NCBI GenBank assembly: GCA_028278425.1
Contig: JANQEJ010000342.1
Span: forward strand, 23,739-87,738
Origin: Planctomycetota bacterium
Lineage (GTDB): Bacteria; Planctomycetota; UBA1135; GCA-002686595
DNA length: 64,000 nucleotides
Direction of reading: 5' to 3'
Shown here: piece by piece, positions 23,296 to 32,539 of the stretch
Position numbering within the stretch: the stretch's first letter is position 1
Layout: the number at the start of each line of letters is the position of its first letter
Notes under the pieces: model-generated
Seen by the model: the letters and a program-made list of their open reading frames with translations, nothing else
Told to the model about the DNA's origin: nothing
Database searches by the model: none
Program-made: the position numbers and the translations under genes

Positions 23296-24971
23296 GTTGG
23301 GGTGAATCGAAGCGGAGGAGGGGGGCAGGCGACGGACAGAACGGAGCGGATGTGCCCGTCGAGTTGGTCGATGCTGAAGGGTTTGGGAAGGAAGCTGACG
23401 CCGGTCGACGCGACCTCGGCCGCGCGGGGCGGGTGGTCGAAGGCGCCCGAGGTGAGCACGACGCGCAGGCCGGGACAGGTCTGCACGAGGTGCTCGGTGA
23501 GCTCCTCTCCCGTCATTTCCGGAATGACGAGGTCGGAGAGAACGACGTCGAGCTCGGCGCGGTGGCGCCGGGCGAGCTCGAACGCGCTCCTGCCGTCGGC
23601 GGCGGAGAGCACGGTGTGGCCGCGCAGCTCGAGGCCCCTGCTCAGAACCTCGCGCAGCTCGGGTTGATCTTCGACGACGAGAACGGTGAACGCCCCCGGG
23701 GCGCTCCCGGCGTCGGGGTGGCGACGCTTCGGCGACGAGGCGCGGAGCGGGAGCACGACGTGGATCGTCGTGCCGCTCCCCACGCCGCTCTCGACGCGGA
23801 TCGAGCCGTCGTGGCGGCGGACGATGCCGTAGACCGTCGAGAGGCCGAGGCCGGCGCCCTGGCCGGCGGGCTTGGTCGTAAAGAACGGCTCGAACATGCG
23901 CGCGCGCGTTCCCGCGTCGATGCCGACGCCGGTGTCCGCGACCGACAGGTGCAGGTAGGGGCCGGGCTCGAAGTCCGGCGTTCGCTGCCGCAAGCGCTGT
24001 TCGGAGGTGCGGATGGTCACCGTACCGCCGCAGGGCATCGCGTCGCTCGCGTTCGACGCGAGGTTCAGAAGGACCTGGTCGAGCTGGCGGGGGTGGATCC
24101 AAACGCCGCCGGAGCACCGCTCGGGAACGAACTCGACGCGCACGTCCTCGCTCACGAGTTGCTGCACCGCCCCGAGGAGCCCTTCGATCCGCGCGTTGGG
24201 ATCGACGAGCTCGCAGGCGCCCGCGTGCTTCTTGCTGAAGGTCAGGAGGCGCTCGGTGATCTCCGCGGCGCGCCCCGCGGCCTCGAGCACCTGGGAGACC
24301 GCGCGGTGGGGCGGTCCGTTCTCCTCGAGGTTGCCCAACGCGATCTCGCCGTAACCGCGGATGATCGTCAGGAGGTTGTTGAAGTCGTGCGCCACGCCGC
24401 CGGCGACGCGGCCGAGGGCCTCCATCTTCTGCGAGTGACGGAGGTCCTCGCCGAGCTCCGGGGTCTCGTGCTCGCCGCGGTCCGCCGGGTCGACCCGGCC
24501 GACGCGGCCGGCCGTGTCGACCCGGCGAGAGGGGGAGGGCTCGACGAGCGCGCCGGCGAGCCCGTGGCTCGCGCGGCGCTCACCGCGGCCGCGCTTGGCG
24601 CCCGCGACGTCCACCGAGACGCTAAGAATCCGTGTCACGGCGCCGGAGCCGTCGACCCCGACCGGCACCAGCGTGCGGAGGCTCCAGCCGCCGCCCTCGC
24701 CCTCGCCGCGTTGGTCCTCGAACCCGACCGCGCGGCCGCTCGCCGCGCAACGCGCGAGACGTTGTTCGAGACGCTCCGCCGCCCCGCGGGGGAGGATCTC
24801 CCGCACGCTTCGTCCCGCGAGGGCCTCCCGCGGGGAGCCGAGCTCGGCCGCCTCGGCGCGGTTCACGGCGAAGACCCGGTAGTCCTCGCCGTCGACGTCG
24901 AAGAGGCAGACCGCAGCGTCGATGGCGTCGATCGTCCGCAGCGCGTCGGCGCGGTCTTGGCTCTGGAGCAT
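23292..24971 (-). CDS. Soluble hybrid histidine kinase (PAS-HisKA-HATPase-REC)
   Basis: A 559-residue cytoplasmic hybrid kinase from the ATG at 24971. A PAS-like domain (about 10-125) and a low-complexity linker precede HisKA, with the phospho-His in G-G-V-A-H-D-F-N-N-L-L. The HATPase follows (N-box L-A-S-N-A-S-D-A, D-T-G-V-G-I, G-A-G-L-G-L-S), then a receiver domain with Asp in V-V-L-S-D-L-V-I-P and Lys in L-P-K-P-F. No transmembrane helix is evident, so the stimulus is intracellular or partner-derived. It overlaps the sigma factor gene by four bases and is followed by an OmpR-type regulator. Confidence 0.9.
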   Translation of the reverse strand: MLQSQDRADALRTIDAIDAAVCLFDVDGEDYRVFAVNRAEAAELGSPREALAGRSVREILPRGAAERLEQRLARCAASGRAVGFEDQRGEGEGGGWSLRTLVPVGVDGSGAVTRILSVSVDVAGAKRGRGERRASHGLAGALVEPSPSRRVDTAGRVGRVDPADRGEHETPELGEDLRHSQKMEALGRVAGGVAHDFNNLLTIIRGYGEIALGNLEENGPPHRAVSQVLEAAGRAAEITERLLTFSKKHAGACELVDPNARIEGLLGAVQQLVSEDVRVEFVPERCSGGVWIHPRQLDQVLLNLASNASDAMPCGGTVTIRTSEQRLRQRTPDFEPGPYLHLSVADTGVGIDAGTRARMFEPFFTTKPAGQGAGLGLSTVYGIVRRHDGSIRVESGVGSGTTIHVVLPLRASSPKRRHPDAGSAPGAFTVLVVEDQPELREVLSRGLELRGHTVLSAADGRSAFELARRHRAELDVVLSDLVIPEMTGEELTEHLVQTCPGLRVVLTSGAFDHPPRAAEVASTGVSFLPKPFSIDQLDGHIRSVLSVACPPPPLRFTPT

Positions 24972-25189
24972 CAAGCGCCTGCAAAGACAACGCGCGTGCC
25001 AAGCGGCGCCGGCGGGGCGCGGCGCGACCGATCGCGGAGTCGCAACCCGGCCGGATCACGCCGTCCGGCGGGTTTTCGACGCCGCAACTTCCCGTTGTCG
25101 GAGGCGGGCCGCTGCCGTGTCCGCTCCCGCGACGGGTGCAACGCTTCTTGCCAGCGGACTCCCTAGGTTCGGGGCAAGTCCATCCGGCG

Positions 25190-25217
25190 AACGGGGTTAG
25201 GCGCTGACAACCCCGTT
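25190..25217 (-). terminator. Hairpin just after the NtrC-type gene
   Basis: AACGGGGTT (25190-25198) and AACCCCGTT (25209-25217) are perfect 9-bp inverted arms around 10 nt, beginning 7 nt beyond the minus-strand stop at 25225. A second small palindrome, GTTGAC-CCT-GTCAAC (25215-25229), overlaps the stop codon. There is no clear T-run. Confidence 0.5.
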
Positions 25218-25224
25218 GACCCTG

Positions 25225-26616
25225 TCAACTTTCGTGCACCCCTTCCGGACGGTCGAGGCGGTCCGCGTGGCGCGCGATCGTCGGGCGCGAGACCCCGAGC
25301 ATCCGCGCCGCGGCGCTGCGGTTCCCCTCGGCGCGTCGCAGCGCCTCCGCGACCGCGGCCCGCTCGATCTCGCGGAGCGACGGCATCGGGGTGGGGAGGC
25401 GCAGCTCGCCGTCCGGCTCCTCGCGCGATTCGCGCGTCGCGCCCATGTGCTCGAGGAAGGGCTCGATCGACATCACGCCCCGCTCGTGGCGCGCGACGGC
25501 GTTGAACACCATCGCCTGGAGCTCGCGCACGTTGCCGGGGAAGTCGTAGTTCGCCAGGTAGGAGTAGAGCTCCGGCGGAACCGTCGGTCGCGGCCGGCCG
25601 AGGTCGTCGGCGGCGAGGCCGAGGAAGTGCTCCACGAGCAGCGGGAAGTCCCCGCGGCGCTCGCGCAGGGGCGGCACCCGCAGGTGGTAGGAGCGCAGGC
25701 GAAAGGCGAGGTCCGGACGCAGCTCGTTCGGGTCCTTGTGCGTGGCCGCGACGACGCGCGCGCGCAGCGGCTCGGTTTCGTCGGAGCCGAGCCGGTGATA
25801 CTCGCGCTCCTGGAGCAGGCGCAGGAGCTTGACCTGCGACGCCTCGGCCAGGTCGCCGATCTCGTCGAGGAAGAGCGTGCCTTCCGCCGCCTGCTCGATC
25901 ATGCCCTTGCGCGCCCGGTCGGCGCCGGTGAAGGCGCCCGGCACGTGGCCGAAGAGCGTGTCGGAGAACATCGCGTCGTCGAGGCCGGCGACGTTGACGG
26001 CGACGAACGGTCCGCTGCGCTCGCCCACGTCGTGCAGCGCCTTCGCGATCAGCTCCTTGCCCGCTCCGGTCTCGCCGACGATCAGGACGGGCTGCGAGCC
26101 GCGCGCGATGGCCTCGATGTAGCCGAAGACGCGCAGCATCGCCGGATCGGAGGTCAGGATGCCGGCGAAGGCCTCCGGGCGCCGCAGCTTCTCGTGGAAG
26201 AACTGCTCGCGCAGGCGGCTCGCCTCGTAGCGGAGCGCGCTCTCCTCCATGGCGCGTTCCACGGCCGCGACGAGCTGCGACGGGTCCACCGGCTTCAGCA
26301 GGTAGTCCATCGCGCCGAGCTTCATGCAACGCACGACGGTGGGGACGTCGTAGTCCGCCGTGATCACGATGACGGGCAGGTCCGGTTTGCGCTTGGAGAC
26401 CTCGACGAGCACGGACTCGCCGTCCATCCGGGGCATGATCAGATCGAGCACCATCACGGCGATCTCGTGCTCGCCGAGCAGCTCGAGCGCGTCGACGCCG
26501 TTGGTCGCGGTCAGGACCTCCTCGTGTCCCTTCGCGCGGAGGAGGCGCCGGGCGCTCTTGAGCGTCGCCTCTTCGTCGTCGACGACGAGAATCGCGGGCC
26601 GCCCTTCGCTCCCCAT
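25225..26616 (-). CDS. NtrC-family sigma-54-dependent response regulator
   Basis: A 463-residue activator in the standard three-part layout. The receiver domain (1-120) has Asp58 in V-L-D-L-I-M-P and Lys108 in L-L-K-P-V. The AAA+ domain (about 150-380) has Walker A G-E-T-G-A-G-K-E (181-188), an intact sigma-54-contact loop G-A-F-T-G-A (227-232) and Walker B G-T-L-F-L-D-E-I. A Fis-type HTH closes the protein (A-E-G-N-R-S-A-A-A-R-M-L-G-V-S-R). It should open sigma-54 promoters when phosphorylated by the PAS kinase encoded directly upstream, whose stop overlaps this ATG by one base. Confidence 0.95.
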   Translation of the reverse strand: MGSEGRPAILVVDDEEATLKSARRLLRAKGHEEVLTATNGVDALELLGEHEIAVMVLDLIMPRMDGESVLVEVSKRKPDLPVIVITADYDVPTVVRCMKLGAMDYLLKPVDPSQLVAAVERAMEESALRYEASRLREQFFHEKLRRPEAFAGILTSDPAMLRVFGYIEAIARGSQPVLIVGETGAGKELIAKALHDVGERSGPFVAVNVAGLDDAMFSDTLFGHVPGAFTGADRARKGMIEQAAEGTLFLDEIGDLAEASQVKLLRLLQEREYHRLGSDETEPLRARVVAATHKDPNELRPDLAFRLRSYHLRVPPLRERRGDFPLLVEHFLGLAADDLGRPRPTVPPELYSYLANYDFPGNVRELQAMVFNAVARHERGVMSIEPFLEHMGATRESREEPDGELRLPTPMPSLREIERAAVAEALRRAEGNRSAAARMLGVSRPTIARHADRLDRPEGVHES

Positions 26617-28703
26617 CAAATGTCCTCCGTCCGGTCGGCGGGAAGCGCGACCCGGGCCGTGGTTCCGCGCCCGGGCGCGGACTCGTGCTCGAGCCGGCCG
26701 CCGTGCTCCTCCACGATACGCGCCGAGACCGCCAGGCCGAGGCCCGTTCCGCCCGTGTCGCGCTTCGTCGTGTAGAAGGGATCGCGGACGTGCGGGAGGT
26801 CCTCGGCCGCGATGCCGCGGCCTTCGTCGTACACCTCGAGCACGACCTCGGCGGCCGGCCGGTCGTGGTAGGTCGTCACGCGAATCGCCTGCGAGCGCGC
26901 GGTCAAGGCCTGGCAGGCGTTCAGGAGGAGGTTGATGACGACCTGCTCCAGTCGGTGGGCGTTGCCCGGCAGGACCGGTAGGTCCGGGGCGAGCTCGAGG
27001 TCGAAGCTCTCGGTCGCCTTCCGGATCGCGCTGCCGGTCAAGGTCAGCGAGGCGTCGACGACCTCGTTGAGGGAGACGGGGCCGATCGCCGACGCGCTCT
27101 GGGAGCGGGTGAAGTTGTGCAGCTCGCCGACGATGCGCTTGATCCGCTCCGCACCGTCGCGCACCTCGTCGAGCAGCTCGGGGATCTCGTCCTTGATCTC
27201 GTGGTAGGGGGTTCCCGCCAGGCGGAAGTCGCCGGCCCCCGGGGCGAGCTCGTCCAGCAGCCGCGTCGCGTCGCGCCACGCCTCGCCCAGGATCGGGAGG
27301 TTGAGCAGGATGTAGTGGTTCGGGTTGTTGACCTCGTGCGCGACGCCGGAGATCAGCGTCCCGAGCGCCGCCATCTTGTCGGCCTCGACGAGCTTCTGCC
27401 GCTGCCGCTCGAGCTCGGCCTCGGCTTTCTTGCGCGCCGTGATGTCGGTGACCGAGCCTCGCACCACCCGTTGGCCGGCCGACGGGATGCGGACGAGCCG
27501 TATCTCGCAGGGAATCAGATCGCCCGCCGTGTTCTGGTGGATCCACTCGAAGACGGGCTTCTCGCCCTCGACCGCGGCGCGGATGCGATCCGCCGCCGCC
27601 TCTTCCGACCGGCGGCCCTCCGGCTGGAACGGCGGGCTGAAGTCCACGGGGCCGTTCCGGAGCAGCACCTCGCGGTCGCAACCATAGAGCCGGGTCGCGT
27701 TCTCGTTGCAGTCGACGAAGCGTCCGCTGTCGACGTCGAGGACGACGATCGCCTCCGCGGCGTTCTCGACCAGGGTCCGGTAACGCTCCTCGCTCTCGCG
27801 CAGAGCATCCTCGGTCTGCTTCTGCAGCGTCACGTCGCGGCCGACCGACTGCACCTCGACGAGCTTGCCGTCGGAGTCGAAGAAGGCGCGGTCCGTCCAC
27901 GAGTGCCACGCGACCGCGCCGCCGGGGAGAAGTGCCCGGCACAGGCCGGTGGCCGCCGGCTGCTCGGGCGTCAGCTTGGCGAGGAGGCTCTTCGTGCGGT
28001 CCTCGCTCGACGTGCGGTACCACGTGCTTCCCGCGACTTCTCGATCGCGCGTCTCGCCCAACGTCCGCCGGTAGGCGTCGTTGGCGAAGAGCCGCGTTCC
28101 GTTTGGCAGCCAGCGGACGATCATCTCCGTCTGGTCCTCGACGATCGTGCGGTAGCGTGCCTCGTTCTCCTGCAAGGCCTCTTCGGCCAGCTTGCGCTCC
28201 GTGACGTCGCGCGAGACGCCGCGGTAGCCGCGGAAAACCCCCTCCTCGTCGAAGAAGGGGGAGGCGTTCGTCTCGATCGTCACGCCGCGCCCGTCGCGCG
28301 CCTGGAGCCGTATCAACACCCCCACCACCGGACGGGGGTTCGCGAGGAGTCCCTCGAGAAGCTGCCGCTCTTCGGGAAGATCCTCCTCGAACGGGGCGAT
28401 GGGCGCCTTCCGGCCGACCACCTCCTCCGGCGGGAGGCCCAGCCACTCGAGCGTGTGCGGGCTGCTGTAGGTGAAGACCCCGTTCTCGTCCGCCTCCCAC
28501 ACCCAATCGTTCATGTGGTCGAGGATGCCCTTCAGGCGCCCCTCGCTCGCGCGCAGCCGGTTCTCCAGATCGGTTCGCCGTTCGACCTCGGACGTCAACG
28601 CGGCCATCCGTCGCCGCGACGCCGCAAGGCGCCGGGCGGCGATGGCGTAGACGGTGCCTGCACCGAGCAGGAACAGCGCGAGAGCGGTCGCCAGGTCGAG
28701 CAT
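26616..28703 (-). CDS. Membrane-anchored triple-PAS histidine kinase
   Basis: A 695-residue kinase. One N-terminal transmembrane helix (about 3-22) is followed by a short coiled segment and three PAS domains (starting near 55, 185 and 305), each closed by a PAC-like R-D-V-T-x-x-K or T-D-I-T-x-x-K. HisKA has its His in L-I-S-G-V-A-H-E-V-N-N-P, and the HATPase has N-box L-L-L-N-A-C-Q-A and G-G-T-G-L-G-L-A. The short N-terminal anchor has no periplasmic sensor, so sensing is likely cytoplasmic through PAS ligands. Its stop overlaps the ATG of the NtrC-type regulator (TGATG); the two form a two-component pair. Confidence 0.93.
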   Translation of the reverse strand: MLDLATALALFLLGAGTVYAIAARRLAASRRRMAALTSEVERRTDLENRLRASEGRLKGILDHMNDWVWEADENGVFTYSSPHTLEWLGLPPEEVVGRKAPIAPFEEDLPEERQLLEGLLANPRPVVGVLIRLQARDGRGVTIETNASPFFDEEGVFRGYRGVSRDVTERKLAEEALQENEARYRTIVEDQTEMIVRWLPNGTRLFANDAYRRTLGETRDREVAGSTWYRTSSEDRTKSLLAKLTPEQPAATGLCRALLPGGAVAWHSWTDRAFFDSDGKLVEVQSVGRDVTLQKQTEDALRESEERYRTLVENAAEAIVVLDVDSGRFVDCNENATRLYGCDREVLLRNGPVDFSPPFQPEGRRSEEAAADRIRAAVEGEKPVFEWIHQNTAGDLIPCEIRLVRIPSAGQRVVRGSVTDITARKKAEAELERQRQKLVEADKMAALGTLISGVAHEVNNPNHYILLNLPILGEAWRDATRLLDELAPGAGDFRLAGTPYHEIKDEIPELLDEVRDGAERIKRIVGELHNFTRSQSASAIGPVSLNEVVDASLTLTGSAIRKATESFDLELAPDLPVLPGNAHRLEQVVINLLLNACQALTARSQAIRVTTYHDRPAAEVVLEVYDEGRGIAAEDLPHVRDPFYTTKRDTGGTGLGLAVSARIVEEHGGRLEHESAPGRGTTARVALPADRTEDI

Positions 28704-28809
28704 CGAATCGGAAACACCGCCGACGCTTGCGCCCGGCGGAGCCGGATCTTACGGGGTCCGTCAAGCCCGCCCGAGCGAGGGGCGGCTCTTTCCGCGGACT
28801 CGTGGCCGA

Positions 28810-30267
28810 CTAGGGAGTGATCCGCAGCGTGTTCGACGCCACGAACGTGGTCGCGGCGCCGTCGGTGCCCCACACCTGGATCCAGATCGGCACGCCGGAG
28901 GGCACGTCCTTCGGGTCGAAGGACGCCTGCGCGACGCCCACCTCGTTCGTCGCCAGCGGGAGGACGACGTCCGGGGTGGGCAGCGGTCCGCCGTCGTTCA
29001 CCGGCGGCAGCGGCGCCAGGCTCGCCAGCAGGTAGACCAGGGAGAGCTCCGGAGCCAGGGACAGCCCGAGGTAAGCCTTCGAGCCCGGGTTGAGGTCGCC
29101 GCACCCGCGCAGCACGGGGGTCAGGCCGGACGCGTCGGCCTTCCCGCCGCCGAGGTTCTGCCACGGCGAGTCGATTCCGAGCGACTGCTCGAGCCAGTCG
29201 AGGGCGTCGTTGGCGAGCACGCCCCGGTCGAAGATCTCCGCGTCGTGGATGCCGAAGGCGAACGGGACGGGGTCGGGACCCGTCAGCACGAGCCGCGTGT
29301 GCGGGTGGCGGAACTTCCACGCGAGCCCGTGCCACACCGAGTGCGGGTTGACGAGCACGTTCGCGACGTAGCTGCCGCCCACCGGCACATACTGCGTGGA
29401 GACCGTCGGCTCCTCGTAGGTCATGTACATCGGCAGGCTCGCGTTCAGCGCGGTGGCCTCGTACTTGAGCGGCGAAGCGTGCACCTCCCACTTCGGCACC
29501 GTGTCCTTCAGGAGCGGCGCGGGCTGGTCGAACGGCGGGGGCGCCGACTTGTCGGGGAAGTGGTTCCCGCTCGGATGGGTGACGTCCTGCTTGTAGCCCG
29601 GGAACCACACCGCGGCTTCGTTGAAGATCGCCGCGTCGACGCGGGAGCTCTCGAGCTCCTGCCCGCTTCCCCCCGGGAAGGTCAGCGGACCGCGCTCCGG
29701 TCCGAGGGCGGCCCACATCCCGACCACGGCGCCGCCGCTCCCGCCGAAGATGGAGATGCGGTCGCCGTCGAGATCCATCGCGGCCGCGTTGTGGCGGACG
29801 TGCTGCACCAGCATGACCGCGTCCTTCTCCGCCATCGGCATCGTCGGGTCGGAGTACGGCGGGACGCCCGCCCATCCGGGCGGCGCCATCCCCGGTGGGT
29901 GGAAGATGCCGTTGCCGCGGATCGCCGGATCGATGGCCGAGATCGTGGCGGACGCGGCGACGACCGCGAAGCCGGAGTCCAGGGCCTGGTACATCGGCCC
30001 ATCGAGCGGGCCGAAGAGCTCGGGCAGCTTCGTCGAGTTCAGCCCCCCGTTGTAGATCACGATCAGAACCGGATAGCCGCCGGGCGGGGGATCGCAGCTC
30101 GGCAGGAACAGGTTGAAGCGCTCGCCGGGATGGGCGACGACGGACGGGCCGGTGTAGTCGACGCCCTGGTACGCGGGGTCCGGCGTGTACTGCGCCGCGA
30201 TCGCCGGGGCCAGCGCGCAAACGGCGGCCGGTCCCCGGAGCCACCAGGACGTGAAGCGATGGAGCAT
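28810..30267 (-). CDS. Secreted alpha/beta-hydrolase-like protein
   Basis: A 485-residue protein with a signal peptide (1-25, cleavage near A-I-A-A-Q). The N-terminal part has the esterase/tannase-like arrangement V-L-I-V-I-Y-N-G-G and a nucleophile elbow F-G-G-S-G-G-A (about 173-179), preceded by D-G-D-R-I-S-I. An Asp/His pair may lie in the G-P-D-P-V-P and F-G-I-H-D-A-E segments. About 140 C-terminal residues form an extra beta-rich domain (S-L-A-P-E-L-S-L-V-Y-L-L, P-I-W-I-Q-V-W-G-T-D-G) similar in style to C-terminal modules of the secreted repeat proteins. Hydrolysis of an ester or polymer is inferred; the substrate is unknown. Confidence 0.78.
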   Translation of the reverse strand: MLHRFTSWWLRGPAAVCALAPAIAAQYTPDPAYQGVDYTGPSVVAHPGERFNLFLPSCDPPPGGYPVLIVIYNGGLNSTKLPELFGPLDGPMYQALDSGFAVVAASATISAIDPAIRGNGIFHPPGMAPPGWAGVPPYSDPTMPMAEKDAVMLVQHVRHNAAAMDLDGDRISIFGGSGGAVVGMWAALGPERGPLTFPGGSGQELESSRVDAAIFNEAAVWFPGYKQDVTHPSGNHFPDKSAPPPFDQPAPLLKDTVPKWEVHASPLKYEATALNASLPMYMTYEEPTVSTQYVPVGGSYVANVLVNPHSVWHGLAWKFRHPHTRLVLTGPDPVPFAFGIHDAEIFDRGVLANDALDWLEQSLGIDSPWQNLGGGKADASGLTPVLRGCGDLNPGSKAYLGLSLAPELSLVYLLASLAPLPPVNDGGPLPTPDVVLPLATNEVGVAQASFDPKDVPSGVPIWIQVWGTDGAATTFVASNTLRITP

Positions 30268-30322
30268 GACGACGAAGGCCCTAGGTGCGCGGATTGTACG
30301 GCGTCACGCCCGTTTTGCAGCG

Positions 30323-31213
30323 TCAGGTGGCCCTTGGATGCGCCTGTTCGTAGATCTTGCGCAAGCGTTCGATCGATACGTGCGTGTAGATCTGTGTCGT
30401 CACCAGGTTTGCGTGACCGAGCAGCTCCTGCACCGCGCGCAGGTCCGCGCCCCGGTCGAGCAGGTGCGTCGCGAAGCTGTGGCGCAGTGTGTGCGGCGTC
30501 GCGTGCCGCTGCAGCCCCGCGGCGAGGGCGTGGCGCTCGACGATCCGGCCGAGCGAGCGCGTCGTCAGCCGCCCGCCGCGCAGGTTGAGGAACACGGCGC
30601 GCTTCGCCTGGGCCCTCGGCGCGGGACGGCGGGGATCCCCTAGATAGTCGCGCACGGCGTCGCGCGCGTACTCGCCCAGCGGCGCGAGCCGCTCCTTGCG
30701 TCCTTTGCCGCGCACGCGCGCGACGCCGCGGCGCAGGTCGAGGTCGGACCGATCGAGGCCGACGGTCTCCGCCGCGCGCGTCCCCGCCGAGTACATCAGC
30801 TCGAAGAGCGCCCGGTCGCGCATCCCGGCGTGCGTCGTCGCGTCCGGCGCGGCGAGCAGCGCCTCGACCTCGTCCGTCGAGAGGCATCCGGGAAGCGTGC
30901 GCGCCTGCCGGGCCTGGCGCAGCCCGACCGCCGGGTGGGCGCGGATCAGCCCGCGGTCGAGCAGGTGGTGGAAGAAGCTCCGCACGGCCGAGAGCGTGCG
31001 CTGGATCGAGGGCCGCGCCAGGCCACGCTCGTGAAGGCGCGCGAGGAAGCTCCGCAGGACCCGCGGCGTGACCTCCCCGGGCGCTTCGATCCCGCGCTCG
31101 TCGAGGAAGTCCAGGAGCTCGCCCAGGTCGCGCGCGTAGGCGCGCAGCGTGTGCGGCGAGGCCCCGCGGGTCGCCCGCCGCTCCTCGAGGAAGCGGTCGA
31201 CGAGCTCCTGCAT
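30323..31213 (-). CDS. xerC: Tyrosine recombinase, XerC/XerD type
   Basis: A 296-residue recombinase of normal Xer length. The N-terminal SAM-like core-binding domain includes S-P-H-T-L-R-A-Y-A-R-D-L. The catalytic domain has all expected residues: Arg146 (S-A-G-T-R-A-A-E), a Lys in G-K-G-R-K-E-R, His241/Arg244 (T-P-H-T-L-R-H-S), His267 (L-L-G-H-A-N-L) and the nucleophile Tyr276 (T-Q-I-Y-T-H-V). Xer enzymes resolve chromosome dimers at dif sites; the full length and housekeeping-like sequence favour that over an integrase. XerC versus XerD cannot be told apart without a paralog comparison. It lies 5 nt downstream of the gene at 31219-32064. Confidence 0.9.
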   Translation of the reverse strand: MQELVDRFLEERRATRGASPHTLRAYARDLGELLDFLDERGIEAPGEVTPRVLRSFLARLHERGLARPSIQRTLSAVRSFFHHLLDRGLIRAHPAVGLRQARQARTLPGCLSTDEVEALLAAPDATTHAGMRDRALFELMYSAGTRAAETVGLDRSDLDLRRGVARVRGKGRKERLAPLGEYARDAVRDYLGDPRRPAPRAQAKRAVFLNLRGGRLTTRSLGRIVERHALAAGLQRHATPHTLRHSFATHLLDRGADLRAVQELLGHANLVTTQIYTHVSIERLRKIYEQAHPRAT

Positions 31214-31218
31214 CCGGG

Positions 31219-32064
31219 CTAGCGCTCCCAGTAGGCGGTGCGCTCGAGGGAGCGGAGCTCGTAGACGGCGTCCGCGTCCTGGTAGCGCACGAGCGCGTGG
31301 AGCCACGGCGCGGTGCCGTCGGCCGCGAACCAGAGGTCGGCCACGCCGACGGCCGCGAGATGGTGGGCCTCGACCTCGCCGGCCGGCAGCGTCAGCGTCT
31401 GGCGGCCGACGTAGCGGACGACCGTCTCCGCGGGCTCGAAGGAGCGCTTGCGGGTGCTCTTCTGCGACGGCACGAGGCGCAGCGACACCGGCTCGAGCGG
31501 CGCGTCGAAGGGATAGTCGCGCAGGAGCAGAGGGAGCGCGTCGGCGAAGTGGACCGGGCCGTCGAGCTCGCCCTCGCGCAGGCCGGCGTCGGGGAAGTAG
31601 ACCGACTCGAGCCAGCGCAGCCGGTCGCCCTCGCGCCAGAGCTGTTTGAAGCTCGCGCCGCAGTCCTCCTGCGTCGCGACGGTCAGCTTGAACGCGCCCA
31701 GGTCGCCGGTGCGCGTGAACGTGCAGGTGGAGAAGTCGTAGTCGTAGTTCTCCGTGGGAACGCGCTCGGACCAGTGGTGCTTGAACACCTCGACCCCGGC
31801 GTCGTTCGCCGACTTGGTCGTCGTCGCCGGGTCCATGTGCTGCTTGTTCGTGTACGCCGTCGCGACGTACTCGCGTTCGAGCCCGTAGATCCGCCGCTTC
31901 GCGTCGTAGACGGCCTTCTCGGCCTTGCCGTCGTACCACGCGGCGTCGGTGCGCCAGCCCTCTTGCGCGAGCTCCCACGGGGGGAGTCGCTCCTCTGCTC
32001 CCGTCACCGCCCAGCAGGCGAGGGCGAGGGCGGCGAGCGCGATGACGGCGATCGGAACCTTCAC
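31219..32064 (-). CDS. Exported protein of unknown function (DUF3108-like)
   Basis: A 281-residue protein with an N-terminal hydrophobic segment (about 4-22, A-L-A-A-L-A-L-A-C-W) that is a signal peptide or, given the Cys, possibly a weak lipoprotein signal. The body has the beta-rich look of DUF3108-like periplasmic proteins: V-V-R-Y-V-G-R-Q-T-L-T-L-P-A-G-E-V-E-A near 215-235, and W-F-A-A-D-G-T-A-P-W-L near 250. The N-terminal half (E-Y-V-A-T-A-Y-T-N-K-Q-H) repeats a similar motif. Function is unknown. It sits 30 nt after a coiled-coil exported protein and 5 nt before the recombinase gene. Confidence 0.7.
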   Translation of the reverse strand: MKVPIAVIALAALALACWAVTGAEERLPPWELAQEGWRTDAAWYDGKAEKAVYDAKRRIYGLEREYVATAYTNKQHMDPATTTKSANDAGVEVFKHHWSERVPTENYDYDFSTCTFTRTGDLGAFKLTVATQEDCGASFKQLWREGDRLRWLESVYFPDAGLREGELDGPVHFADALPLLLRDYPFDAPLEPVSLRLVPSQKSTRKRSFEPAETVVRYVGRQTLTLPAGEVEAHHLAAVGVADLWFAADGTAPWLHALVRYQDADAVYELRSLERTAYWER

Positions 32065-32094
32065 GGGGACCCGCGCGCGGCGGGTCCCATCAGC

Positions 32095-32496
32095 CTAACG
32101 CCGTCCGACGCGCGAGTCGGCAGGCTTCTCGGCGGTCTTCGCCGCGGGCTTCGGCAGCCCGGCCTTCTGCGCGTTCATGTACGCGCGGAAGCCGGCGAGG
32201 AGCGTCTCGCGCGAAGCGAAGTTGATCCCGGCGGTGAAGCCCTGCTTCTCCGCCTGGTCGAAGGTGGTGAGCATGCTCTCGGCCGCCTTCGCCTGGGCGT
32301 TCAGGTAGCGCGTGGTGTCCTCGAGCAACTGGGTCCGCGCGGCCATGTCGCGGTTCAGCGTGGCCACCTGCTGTTCGAGCGCGGCCACGCGCTTCTCCAG
32401 GTCGGACTGAGGCGTCGCGGGCGGCGTGTCGTCCTGGGCGAGCCCGAACCCGGCCGCCGCGGCGACCACGAAGGCGATCGGCAGAAGATTCTTCAT
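32095..32496 (-). CDS. Small secreted coiled-coil protein
   Basis: A 133-residue protein with a clear signal peptide (1-20, ending G-F-G-L-A-Q-D). Residues 30-85 are a heptad-rich coiled coil (L-E-K-R-V-A-A-L-E-Q-Q-V-A-T-L-N-R-D). A following helix has F-A-S-R-E-T-L-L-A-G-F-R-A-Y-M, and the tail is Lys/Pro/Ala rich. I know no family for it. It leads a short minus-strand run with the 31219 gene and may be a periplasmic structural protein. Confidence 0.7.
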   Translation of the reverse strand: MKNLLPIAFVVAAAAGFGLAQDDTPPATPQSDLEKRVAALEQQVATLNRDMAARTQLLEDTTRYLNAQAKAAESMLTTFDQAEKQGFTAGINFASRETLLAGFRAYMNAQKAGLPKPAAKTAEKPADSRVGRR

Positions 32497-32539
32497 GCCG
32501 CTACTATCGGCCCGACGCCGGCGCGGATGTAGGCGACGT

